DNA from: an uncultured Clostridia bacterium
Lineage (GTDB): Bacteria; Bacillota; Clostridia; Christensenellales; UBA1242
Direction of reading: 5' to 3'
Assembly (NCBI GenBank): GCA_934754445.1
Contig: CAKVHZ010000020.1
Coordinates: 1 to 17,007 of the forward strand
Length of the DNA: 17,007 nucleotides
In this document: positions 8,801-14,690 of the stretch, piece by piece
Position numbering within the stretch: position 1 is the first letter of the stretch
Layout of the letters: every line of letters begins with the position of its first letter
The notes under the pieces: generated by a model
The model's database searches: none
The model's input: only the letters and a program-made list of their open reading frames with translations
Told to the model about the DNA's origin: nothing
Position numbers and translations under genes: made by a program

Positions 8801-10420
8801 AAATAAAACTACTTGATATAAAGTATCAGTTTTATATGTTTCAAATTTATAGGGTAGAATAATTGCATAAAAACCAGATTCTTCAAATCTATAACTTAAA
8901 GAATAACTTGTTTCATCTGTTAATTCATAATTGCCTGTTGTAGTATTTTTTATTATTTTATAAAATTTTGCCCCTGTTAAGTTTTCACTAACATAACTAA
9001 TTAGTTTAATAGGTGCTTGGTTAGTTGAAGAAATAGTATTAACATCTATTTTGGTTTCATCCGTAGCATTCAATAAACTTTCAATAGTTAATTTAGAAGG
9101 TGTAAGACTTGAAAATTTGTATGTATAATCGTTAGAAAAAATATCATTATAAAATTTTTTATATTGTGCTTCATTAGGAAGAGTAGTATTTGAATAATCT
9201 TTATACTGAACTTCATAACCAATATTATATAAAGTATAAGTTTTTAGTTCAGTTAAACTATCAGTTTGGTCATTGTATAAACGAGTGTAAGTGTTGTCGA
9301 TAGAATTTGTAAACATTAAATCGTAACTTATTACATATTTACCTAATGCGTCTAAAACTAATTCGGCATAATAATTTGTAATTTCATAAATATCGGTGGT
9401 GGATTCAAAAGTTGCTTCATCTAAAATTAAAGTATAATTTGAACCAGTGGCTAAATAATATTTATTTTCTTCAAAAGTAGGAGAAGTTGTAACTTTAGAA
9501 TATATTGGGTTAATATCTAGAGTTTGGTCTTTAAAATAATTTGTGTTAGAACTTGTAAGTTTAACCTTATTATTTTCAAGGGTAGTATTTAAAGTTATTT
9601 GTGTTTCGTTATAATTAAAATTAATAACAGGAGCAAATTTGTAAGGATTAAAACTTAATGTAGGTTTTTCTTTGGAACTATTAGAGTAGAAAAAATTTAT
9701 ATTTTTTTCATCATTAATGACATCTTCTTTTGTGGTATTTTTTAAAATAGGAAAATTTACATCACTAAAGAATTGTTGTTCATCAACCATATAAAAACTA
9801 AAACTATTTGTTTGAGGTGTTTGGTTGTTATAAGTAAATTCAAAATTAAAATAACCACCATGGGGATAATTAAAATTTTCAAGTATTGAATTAACTGGAC
9901 TAAAATCGTAAGCACCAATAAACATATAACTATCTAAACCATTTATGCTTAAAGGTAATAAATTTACATTTACTCCGTTAATCGTTAAGTTTGGATTTAA
10001 AACTTGAATTGTTGCATCTAATGCGGGCGACAATTTAACAACTACTGCTTCATAAACGCTATCGCTATTACGGTTTACTGAAATAACACAATCTTTTTCA
10101 GTGTAATATTCTATTTTGGTAGGTTTTATGCTATCACTAATTGGCCTATTTTTTAAAGCATCATTTTCTAAAAAATCAACGGCTTGTTTTAATTTTTGTA
10201 AGCCTTCTTGTGATAAAGTATTATAATTTGTTAAGTCACCGATTTTGCCAATTAGGTTGTCGGTAGAGTCTGTTATATTTTTATCGTATGTAATTTTTTC
10301 AATGGTTAAAATTGCAGTTTCATTTTCTGCACTTAACTTTTTTGGGGTAAAACTAAAAACACCGCAAAACAAACTGCATACGAAAATTAATAATAAAGAT
10401 AATTTTTTAAATTTACTCAT
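2834..10420 (-). CDS. Giant membrane-anchored surface protein with Ig-like repeat signatures
   Basis: The 2528-residue protein starts with a signal peptide (KKLSLLLIFVCSLFCGVFSF, cleavage probably near residue 31 after KLSA). It ends with one membrane helix, about residues 2500-2519, and a short basic tail, KLRRKIKIK, as in a protein anchored facing outward. No LPxTG sorting signal precedes that helix. The extracellular part is rich in Asn, Thr, Tyr and Ser. It carries recurring signatures of bacterial Ig-like (beta-sandwich) repeats: the linker pattern [IV]xxxTxP at DSTSP (794), RTSP (1091), DTP (1210) and DHTAP (1372), and DNAGNT turns at 781 and 2173. Individual repeats are strongly diverged. 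AAGGAG at 10428-10433 (complement) fixes the start, 7 bases before ATG. Neighbours are a convergent Rho-like gene and, upstream on the same strand, the VirD4-like gene, separated by a terminator. Adhesion or cell contact is the likely role; no enzymatic domain was recognised. Confidence 0.82.
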   Translation of the reverse strand: MSKFKKLSLLLIFVCSLFCGVFSFTPKKLSAENETAILTIEKITYDKNITDSTDNLIGKIGDLTNYNTLSQEGLQKLKQAVDFLENDALKNRPISDSIKPTKIEYYTEKDCVISVNRNSDSVYEAVVVKLSPALDATIQVLNPNLTINGVNVNLLPLSINGLDSYMFIGAYDFSPVNSILENFNYPHGGYFNFEFTYNNQTPQTNSFSFYMVDEQQFFSDVNFPILKNTTKEDVINDEKNINFFYSNSSKEKPTLSFNPYKFAPVINFNYNETQITLNTTLENNKVKLTSSNTNYFKDQTLDINPIYSKVTTSPTFEENKYYLATGSNYTLILDEATFESTTDIYEITNYYAELVLDALGKYVISYDLMFTNSIDNTYTRLYNDQTDSLTELKTYTLYNIGYEVQYKDYSNTTLPNEAQYKKFYNDIFSNDYTYKFSSLTPSKLTIESLLNATDETKIDVNTISSTNQAPIKLISYVSENLTGAKFYKIIKNTTTGNYELTDETSYSLSYRFEESGFYAIILPYKFETYKTDTLYQVVLFKIENSKPKLNFYNLIDGKTDINLSNLEPINKNNFTSKTTYAVWNDEQSSPFSIPTKIQITLNNTILDISNKIINKNGFNYVELAENGEYNVQITYGVYSNSIEKSFVKDDTEIEFNVYAINKNENTYSISSQLNLEDNKTTTNSNFAIFTKDKIVKSNKISIKYDYIALNKVNNIITPKFLNGKIYVYNNYELTSLYDNLTYSNNKINNLLTFDELNNYKFESNSNAVISINALYHFIITDNAGNTKEFYILLDSTSPIVLETNDIINLDKVESETEDEYLNRVKTEVESKTYSIKEDDKNQTTETIISSSYSLLFGNFKTLNFKVTAGNLDFARKFFNDETILVNTNKILPILIDSKNISVSALNNITKKYDCKKIDTLYEDFNILSVNTDLLEGEEVEYIYTINSVVHGINNCYSFTLNTDKSKIFVYNNETASVGGENIRISRNSVTNAKTVYINYVDNNTDLSYRLKSLTLSYYAIDKISSNSFEFVSTPVNFDLLSLRKSFNDGYISNLINPTYYNGTYYTKEGKYVITKTYNNNEEATQTFYVNRTSPLNYFNEDTEIFNLDNTTIKKSHILYYENNNQNLITNRLDISSLLNTLTIKYDSIVNLDFYYVILDSENNVLFNSKEQGNNYTFKNKGIYSIVIFDNSNNDYNKANKLIFRINLISDTPSGNFIINNDRELSNNQQSTKTNNLKFVFSDDISEFMYNININNIILKQGQTEILRTTAENTGKSFTFRDGTSVYYKTGSLDYDGLFSLTKEELPGTKLFGEKRYKYTLTILDDSKSNSILFENGISKETFYNLELTYNTSKTLILDGTQYNNSIYTIEIDHTAPKENAKLFLQNDKFLTEEEKNILLNSIVYKDKSSSINFENYAFIIKDVPLNFGANDTNRIYFRKYNKYSDTTSAGGQSLVLGDNDYYDTTITRNRFDANALDETGKMIYTDTSYYNETNNTLSTFLKPKNLSELPGYYEIIEIDEAENYTIYTVVYSENYNISVDYSYINNGVITKNNQSGTNIIDGNGFSLSKITTNAYDYLNVTLTIQQKNKTIVENLRYFPIKIESEQYTYFNNLDNLIQYINNKISNVSDHIGTNIIITNRDGMTVSIQNNIPTEEINYESYIIDYSDRFVVTIPDTINNTTVTEFNVYPVLNGEKSNDKLRLDSNGTEINIENNKIFMFNKSNTDYPTETISIYYLEWIDNFGRIYNKVKVIGAEDYKYFDFSTAIGKILERNGETYTIDNSNVVLNYQPELYSIKVYYMVLPNNNRILLNIPEDLKQDTKLNLFEILSNGTDNYINSNIKFIVELTDLTTLINADKTTYTLSYIYYSQMPNLDFTDSASNSLDISANRDDYIVSTSKNVALSYINNTLFNVTVTATREYVDNYNQKQTETITNINKEYVFSNLGDYEITVVNELGKTNKYKFNITTATNKTYQILTNESNMNNFEVISSGDTVEINSCVFDVYYSIYNTTLKTNSDFNLESENLLTKTEFTNEYDFDKLWVINKVTSTTPATVTPYKYVAVKKIPYNSNFLNIGYIDNLLLKMNYLGLGETTNLAENLNGYSITFTQGVNITLPLYNTEIAEGGNRINIKLYYNNQFVNLNNNIYSIDLTNKIQTLNLSKVPAGIYNLYIEDNAGNTQLFAGNTFLNIVMLNEMAITLNNVSPIDYAYYNSTVNLKILEQRQYNTNSISIKVLKNGETYKGFTRDSNGDYVFTDYGFYTVELNATASNNTEISKIIHFTIFNENIAYKEFSFISLNGQNIQKVLKNNVDVTNDLKKFYDVGNKSGINSDYYKNAYLYNLNLASTMKYYYYETNADGEFVLDEEGNRIQKFDTYNGNGLYEIFIDTQNSILEKQTYSFKVWIRDENVSLKLNSNVKEGTSSVNAIEFSYNAYLIYSQIGECSIYINDQLVANINASSANAVSKFTINRDQKGTFIVQIKSDNNTELSYVVYKKEPLSTTSIIVIVISSIVVAGAIFMFIKLRRKIKIK

Positions 10421-10443
10421 ACTTTAGCTCCTTAAATATGAAT

Positions 10444-10473
10444 ATTTTAGCATATTTTCATTTTCAAAATCAA
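10444..10473 (-). promoter_or_regulatory. Promoter of the giant surface-protein gene
   Basis: On the minus strand, TTGATT (10468-10473), an 18-base spacer and TAAAAT (10444-10449) preceded by TGC form an extended -10 promoter. Predicted +1 is near 10437, giving a very short leader that still contains the AAGGAG ribosome site. The -35 lies inside TTTGATTT, the 8-mer also found at the virD4-like and pilin promoters. Confidence 0.6.
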
Positions 10474-10483
10474 ACAAAATAAG

Positions 10484-10517
10484 ATATATTATATAAAAAT
10501 ATTTATATATAATATAT
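10484..10517. repeat. Perfect 12-bp AT-only inverted repeat
   Basis: ATATATTATATA (10484-10495) and its reverse complement TATATAATATAT (10506-10517) are separated by 10 bases, in the 184-base gap between the virD4-like and giant genes. It sits just upstream of the giant-gene promoter. It has no T-tract, so it is not a normal terminator; it could be an operator or an AT-rich upstream element, or chance in such AT-rich DNA. Confidence 0.5.
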
Positions 10518-10568
10518 TATAGGGTGATAAGTCTCTTTATATTTATTAAGATGATTGGCAATATTTGT

Positions 10569-10599
10569 AAAAAAGAGAGTAATATTAAAATACTCTCTT
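10569..10599 (-). terminator. Intrinsic terminator of the virD4-like gene
   Basis: Read on the minus strand, AAGAGAGTA (10591-10599) pairs with TACTCTCTT (10573-10581) around a 9-base loop and continues into T residues (the A run at 10569-10574 on the plus strand). It starts 6 bases past the virD4-like stop and separates that gene from the downstream giant gene. Confidence 0.88.
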
Positions 10600-10604
10600 A
10601 ATGT

Positions 10605-12650
10605 TTATTTTTTAAATTTTCGCATTAATGCTGCGAAATCATCATCGTCGTCATCATCATCGTCGTCTGCATCTTTAAATATTAATTTATTTCTTTCTCT
10701 TATATCATAAAGCACTTTTTCTTTGTCCATAAAATGACCTGCACGGTATTCTTGTTTAATAGGAGTTAAATCATAATATGGGTTTTGGTGTGCGAATGTA
10801 AATTTACTTCTTACTGAGAATTCTTTAAATACATTTACAACAACTTCGCCTTGTTTTAAGTGGTCTAATTCTTCAGGAGAAATTAGTGGGGCAGAAATCA
10901 CTTGTTGACTAGTATTTATTGAACTTCCAGTATCTTTAGAATTTCCTGTGTTTTTGCCTTCAGAAGTGCTAGTTTGAATTAAAGTTTTGTTGCCACAGTT
11001 TTTACTAAATTCTTCTTTTGTTTTTAAATCTTTAGTTCCTATAAATATTTGAATATTACAGTTATTTTTAATTGTTTGAGCATCTTGTTCACCATATTTA
11101 CTATATAGTTGCATATAGTCTTGAACAATCAACATTAAGAATAATCTTCTACTTCTTCCTGCTGTAACGAAAGGTTTAATTTTTTCTATTTTAGGTAAGT
11201 TACCAAATTCATCTAATATAAAGTAAACTGTTCTATTAAGTTCCAAACTTGGTTTATTAGATGTTGCTTTATCCATTAAAATTTTATAAAGTTGAGTTAT
11301 ATAAATGTTGGCAAGTGGATAACGGTTTTCGCTTTCATCTGGAATAATGATAAATAATGCACTTGGTCTATCAGTAAATTTATCAAAATCAATATCCGTT
11401 CCGCTAGTTAAATAACTTATACCTAAATCACTAAATAAGTTTAAAGCACTTGCTACATGACCCATAAAGCCCTTCATAGTGTTAGCGGCGTTGTTTATTA
11501 CGCCATTTGCTAAATCTGGTGCTTCACTACTTTTTGGTCTACCTTGAAAGTATTGTTGCAAACTTCTAACGGTATTGTCTGGGTCAGCATCACGATACAT
11601 ACAAATTTTATATAAATTATAGAAAATAAATTTATCTTTAGTCATGCCAAGTTCAGGATATAAAGTATCTTCAAGCATAGCAATTAATGTAGCACGAATA
11701 AAGTTTTGAGCACCTTGTGCCCAAGATGGGTCTTGCCCAACTGGTGGACATAACTGTGTGCATATATCTAAAATATCAGCATAAGCATCGCTAACTAATT
11801 TGTCTTTGACCGCTTTAATATCATTATTTAAAGTTTCTTTAGAAGGGTAGGCAACGCCTTGGAATTCATACCATTCGTTGTAGTAAGTTGAACCTTTAAT
11901 TATTTCAACATTTTTAACTTTGCTAGGAGAAACATCTTTATAAACTTTTACTTCTTTTAATAAGTTGTTTCCTCGTTGAAAATTGTTATATGCTCTATCT
12001 AATGGGTTCCATCTATCAGATAAATTTGGTTCACGCAAGTCTATAACTTTAACATCATAACCAGATTTTACAAGTTTATTTTTATTTAATAAATAAAGTT
12101 CACCTTTAGGGTCGCTTATAACCATACTAGGCTTACTAGCGGTTTCACTTAAAATTTGAATTGTAGGAATAACAAAACCTTGTGTTTTACCACTACCAGT
12201 AGTTCCTATAACTAGGGTATGAATTGGTTTATACATATTTATTAATAATTGTTTTTTGTCAAGTTCTGCTCTTATAACAATACCTTCGCTATCGCACTTA
12301 TGAAGGTCTTGCCACAAATAAAATTTGAATTTTTTTTCAGTCCTAAGTTCTTTTTCTGTTACAAAACGAGAATTAAAATATTGTTTGTCTTTTTCTCCCG
12401 CCTCGTTGGTGATTTTTATCTTATCTCCAGCATTACCAGAAGGAGTTTTCATGAGTTTTGATAGTTGATAAACAAATCCCACCATTGCCCCTAGTCCTAG
12501 GCCCGCTAAACTTACCGAGTTTTTTAATAGTTCGGGAGAAAATTCTTGATTACCTGTTACAAAAGCAATTATACAGCCGGTTATATAACCAACAATTGCA
12601 AAAATAATAAGTGACATAAATGAAAATTTTTTATTTTTTTCTTTGCTCAT
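10605..12650 (-). CDS. virD4: VirD4/TraG-family type IV secretion coupling ATPase
   Basis: The 681-residue protein has two N-terminal membrane helices (about 10-32 and 44-64) and a cytoplasmic P-loop ATPase of the coupling-protein family. The Walker A is GTTGSGKT (149-156), the SDPKGEL motif has its Asp at 180, and the Walker B is FILDEFGNLP with DE at 480-481. The family motif TAGRSRRLFLMLIVQDYMQL follows. Such proteins form a hexameric inner-membrane motor that feeds protein or protein-DNA substrates to a type IV secretion channel. The C-terminus is unusual: ten consecutive Asp (662-671), then FAALMRKFKK. Acidic tails of some coupling proteins, such as TraD, dock substrate-processing proteins, so a docking role is plausible. 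AGGAGA (12656-12661, complement) fixes the start. It is divergent from a pilin-like gene. No relaxase, VirB4 or integrase is adjacent, so conjugation cannot be concluded. The gene symbol denotes the family. Confidence 0.92.
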   Translation of the reverse strand: MSKEKNKKFSFMSLIIFAIVGYITGCIIAFVTGNQEFSPELLKNSVSLAGLGLGAMVGFVYQLSKLMKTPSGNAGDKIKITNEAGEKDKQYFNSRFVTEKELRTEKKFKFYLWQDLHKCDSEGIVIRAELDKKQLLINMYKPIHTLVIGTTGSGKTQGFVIPTIQILSETASKPSMVISDPKGELYLLNKNKLVKSGYDVKVIDLREPNLSDRWNPLDRAYNNFQRGNNLLKEVKVYKDVSPSKVKNVEIIKGSTYYNEWYEFQGVAYPSKETLNNDIKAVKDKLVSDAYADILDICTQLCPPVGQDPSWAQGAQNFIRATLIAMLEDTLYPELGMTKDKFIFYNLYKICMYRDADPDNTVRSLQQYFQGRPKSSEAPDLANGVINNAANTMKGFMGHVASALNLFSDLGISYLTSGTDIDFDKFTDRPSALFIIIPDESENRYPLANIYITQLYKILMDKATSNKPSLELNRTVYFILDEFGNLPKIEKIKPFVTAGRSRRLFLMLIVQDYMQLYSKYGEQDAQTIKNNCNIQIFIGTKDLKTKEEFSKNCGNKTLIQTSTSEGKNTGNSKDTGSSINTSQQVISAPLISPEELDHLKQGEVVVNVFKEFSVRSKFTFAHQNPYYDLTPIKQEYRAGHFMDKEKVLYDIRERNKLIFKDADDDDDDDDDDFAALMRKFKK
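10638..10667 (-). repeat. Perfect tandem 15-bp duplication encoding the Asp10 tail
   Basis: Two identical 15-bp units (10638-10652 and 10653-10667) each encode five Asp residues with the same GAC GAC GAT GAT GAT order on the minus strand. The tract is inside the virD4-like gene and in frame, so slippage by one unit would change the tail by five Asp without a frameshift. Confidence 0.9.
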
Positions 12651-12709
12651 AAATTTCTCCTAAAATTAATAAAATATGTAAAATTCGTTAAAATATATTT
12701 ATATTAATA

Positions 12710-12738
12710 ATAATAACAAATAAATAAGATAAAATCAA
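12710..12738 (-). promoter_or_regulatory. Promoter of the virD4-like gene
   Basis: On the minus strand, TTGATT (12733-12738), a 17-base spacer and TATTAT (12710-12715) preceded by TGT form an extended -10 promoter. Expected +1 is near 12703, about 53 bases before the ATG. The -35 is embedded in TTTGATTT (12732-12739 as the complement of AAATCAAA). Confidence 0.62.
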
Positions 12739-12825
12739 ATTATTTTACAATATAAATGTCATTTTATCGTAAAAAATAAGTTTTTTGCTGAAAAATAAAA
12801 AAAATTAAAAAATTTGTTAAAATTG

Positions 12826-12859
12826 TTTGATTTATGTAATAAGTTATGATAAAATCAAA
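12826..12859 (+). promoter_or_regulatory. Promoter of the pilin-like gene with an inverted TTTGATTT pair
   Basis: TTGATT (12827-12832), a 17-base spacer and TAAAAT (12850-12855) preceded by TGA form an extended -10 promoter, with +1 expected near 12862. TTTGATTT at 12826-12833 faces its reverse complement AAATCAAA at 12852-12859, so the promoter core is bracketed by an inverted repeat with an 18-base gap. That layout would suit a dimeric regulator. The promoter is well supported; the operator is inference. Confidence 0.65.
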
Positions 12860-12871
12860 GTATAAAAATTG

Positions 12872-12892
12872 AAGTTGGTAACAAACTAACTT
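12872..12892 (+). other. 5' UTR hairpin of the pilin-like mRNA
   Basis: AAGTTGGT (12872-12879) pairs with ACTAACTT (12885-12892), eight pairs including one G-U, around the loop AACAA. It would begin about 10 bases from the predicted 5' end. The T-run at 12904-12910 is too far away for a terminator, so a transcript-stabilising or regulatory hairpin is more likely. Confidence 0.5.
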
Positions 12893-12922
12893 TATATAAC
12901 AAATTTTTTTGGGGGAACAAAA

Positions 12923-13300
12923 ATGAGCAATTTATTATTTAGAATGGGTATGCTTGCAGTGGAATACACAGGCAAATGGAAATGGGTTGGTGATGTTGCC
13001 AAGTTCTTAAATCAAGCCTTGGTTTATATTTTAATTCTTGTTGCAACTGCTGGAACAATTTATGCTGTTGTATTAGGTGTTAAAATGGCAAGAGCAGAAG
13101 ATGCTAGTGCAAGAGAAGAAGGTAAAAAGAAAATTATCAACTTCGTTATTGCTTTAGCAGCCACAGTATTATTAATAGTATTGTTAAAATTATTCTGCAC
13201 TTATTTACCAGATTGGATTGGTATTGATAAATTTGACCCAACAAATCCAAATCCTGAGACAGGTAGTGGTGTTATTGGCTTATTAAACATGATGAGATAA
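12923..13300 (+). CDS. VirB2/TrbC-like T4SS pilin (small two-helix membrane protein)
   Basis: The 125-residue protein has a short N-terminal region and two hydrophobic helices, about residues 31-53 and 71-91. They are joined by a charged loop, ARAEDASAREEGKKKIINF, and followed by a Pro/Asn-rich tail. This helix-loop-helix layout, with an ARAxDxxxREExKKxIxN-type loop, is typical of Gram-positive TrbC/VirB2 pilin-like proteins, which polymerise into a T4SS pilus or form part of the channel. No classical cleaved signal peptide is obvious. A GGGGGAA ribosome site at 12911-12917 sets the start, and the gene is monocistronic between its own promoter and terminator. Divergence from the virD4-like gene supports a secretion role. 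It could also be another small two-helix membrane protein such as a holin, but the loop signature favours pilin. Confidence 0.75.
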   Translation: MSNLLFRMGMLAVEYTGKWKWVGDVAKFLNQALVYILILVATAGTIYAVVLGVKMARAEDASAREEGKKKIINFVIALAATVLLIVLLKLFCTYLPDWIGIDKFDPTNPNPETGSGVIGLLNMMR

Positions 13301-13312
13301 TTTAGCAAAAAT

Positions 13313-13336
13313 AAAAACGGCATTAGCCGTTTTTTT
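13313..13336 (+). terminator. Intrinsic terminator of the pilin-like gene
   Basis: AAAAACGGC (13313-13321) pairs with GCCGTTTTT (13326-13334) around an ATTA loop and runs into T residues up to 13336. It lies 12 bases after the stop codon. Confidence 0.92.
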
Positions 13337-13427
13337 ATGTGCTTTACATAAGTTTGCATTTTAAATTTAAAAGTAAAATTAGAAAAAATAATAAACATAT
13401 TTTAAACATAAATTCATATATATTTGT

Positions 13428-14534
13428 ATGAATTTTTTTAATAGTGTAATTTTAAATAAAAATAATTTAATAAATAACATTAATGTTATAAAAAAAGAAG
13501 CAAAAGATAAAAGAATTTGTGCAATGGTTAAAGCAAACGCATATAACCATGATTTAAAATGGGTGGTTTTAAACATTAAAAACTATGTTGATTTTTTCGG
13601 TGTTGCAAATTCTACTGAAGCCTTAAAAGTTAGAAGTTATTCTTATAAAACGAAAATATTATTATGTGGAACATATAACAAAGAAAAGTTAAAAGAATTA
13701 ATTTCTAATAACATTAGTTTAATGGTTTTTAGTTTGAAAAATTTAAGAGAGATTTTAAATGCTTGTAAAAAAACTAAGTTAAAAGCAAACTTACATATTA
13801 AAATAAATACAGGCATGAATCGGCTTGGAATTAAAAATGTTAACTATCTTATAAAAATGCTTGAATTTATAAATATGCATAATGACTATTTAAACTTAGA
13901 AGGAGTATTTTCTCATCTTTTCAACTGCGACCATGCAAGTTTATGCAAAACTCAATATTTTAAATTTATAGATTACTTAAATGTTATTAAAAAGTTTTAT
14001 AAATTTAAAGGTTTAGATTATTCAAAATTAATTGTTCATATAGAAAATTCTGGTGGTCTTTTTAATCATGTAGATTTTATGAATGTTTGTTCTATGTGTA
14101 GAATAGGTATAAGTTTATATGGACTTGAAAAATACTCTGAAGATTTAAAACCAGTTTTGAGTTTAGAAAGTAGCATCATAGCAATTCAAAAAGTTGTTTA
14201 TGAAGATTTTATTGGCTATGGAAAAACACTTATGGAACATAATGGAAGAGTTGGAATAGTGCCTATTGGTTATGCAGATGGCATTATTAAAAATTACAAA
14301 AATTGTTATGTTTATGTAAATAATAAACAATGTAAAATTTTAAATGTTTGTATGGATATGATTATAATTGATTTATATAATATTAAATGTAAAATAGGCG
14401 ATAAAGTAGAAGTTATTTCTAATAACAAAAATAAAAAGAATTGTGCCGATAATTTAGCAAAATATCAAAATACAATTAGTTATGAAATTGTTACAAACTT
14501 AAATTATAATAGATTAAATTTAATAGAAAAGTAA
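13428..14534 (+). CDS. alr: Alanine racemase
   Basis: This 368-residue fold-type III PLP enzyme has the usual length for alanine racemase, which interconverts L- and D-alanine for peptidoglycan. The PLP lysine is K35 in MVKANAY, with Y39 four residues later. KINTGMNRLGI matches the conserved DTGMxRLG segment and FSHLFNCD the HxxxAD region. The second catalytic base is Y264 in IGYGKT, followed by PIGYADG, and CMDM sits at 308-311; the C-terminal domain ends with the YEIVTNLNYNR motif. After the PLP lysine the common AYGHG reads AYNHD, a noticeable change, and there are 12 cysteines. No Shine-Dalgarno sequence precedes the ATG; an AT-rich TATATA (13417-13422) lies immediately upstream, so the mRNA may have little or no leader. 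It is monocistronic, with terminators on both sides. Confidence 0.9.
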   Translation: MNFFNSVILNKNNLINNINVIKKEAKDKRICAMVKANAYNHDLKWVVLNIKNYVDFFGVANSTEALKVRSYSYKTKILLCGTYNKEKLKELISNNISLMVFSLKNLREILNACKKTKLKANLHIKINTGMNRLGIKNVNYLIKMLEFINMHNDYLNLEGVFSHLFNCDHASLCKTQYFKFIDYLNVIKKFYKFKGLDYSKLIVHIENSGGLFNHVDFMNVCSMCRIGISLYGLEKYSEDLKPVLSLESSIIAIQKVVYEDFIGYGKTLMEHNGRVGIVPIGYADGIIKNYKNCYVYVNNKQCKILNVCMDMIIIDLYNIKCKIGDKVEVISNNKNKKNCADNLAKYQNTISYEIVTNLNYNRLNLIEK

Positions 14535-14607
14535 TTTGTTTAATGATTATATGTTAATATAAAATTATTACCATAAAAACTAATACTTTATCAATTAAAA
14601 TGATAGT

Positions 14608-14634
14608 AAAAATCATGTTTTTTGATGATTTTTT
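14608..14634 (+). terminator. Intrinsic terminator after alr
   Basis: AAAAATCAT (14608-14616) pairs with ATGATTTTT (14625-14633) around an 8-base T-rich loop, with one more T after the stem. The stem is AT-rich, so it is weaker than the others in the window. A smaller hairpin, TATCA/TGATA, lies just before it. Confidence 0.65.
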
Positions 14635-14655
14635 CATAAATTTTTATTAATTTTA

Positions 14656-14684
14656 TTAAAAAATAAATAAATGTATGTTATAAT
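14656..14684 (+). promoter_or_regulatory. Promoter of rsmD, predicted leaderless
   Basis: TGTTATAAT is an extended -10 with a perfect TATAAT at 14679-14684. The 17-base-distant -35 is weak (TTAAAA, 14656-14661). Exactly six bases separate the -10 from the ATG at 14691, placing +1 on the start codon. Confidence 0.65.
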
Positions 14685-14690
14685 TTATAT

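Noticed and set aside
2834..10420. LPxTG-like sorting signal in the giant protein (ELPGTK segment)
   Set aside because: It is internal, not followed by a hydrophobic segment and basic tail at the C-terminus; the real C-terminal helix has no LPxTG before it.
12249..12461. Plus-strand open frame of 70 codons antisense to the virD4-like gene
   Set aside because: No ribosome site and no protein-like pattern; fully inside a well-supported gene. The same applies to 10245-10427.
12728..12859. 12-bp direct repeat GATAAAATCAAA (12728-12739 and 12848-12859) as an origin-type iteron
   Set aside because: Only two copies, 120 bases apart. Each overlaps a promoter element (the virD4 -35 on the minus strand and the pilin -10 on the plus strand), which explains it better.
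13201..13576. Two minus-strand open frames overlapping the pilin-like gene end and the alr start
   Set aside because: They overlap supported genes and a terminator, and have low-complexity hydrophobic translations without initiation signals.
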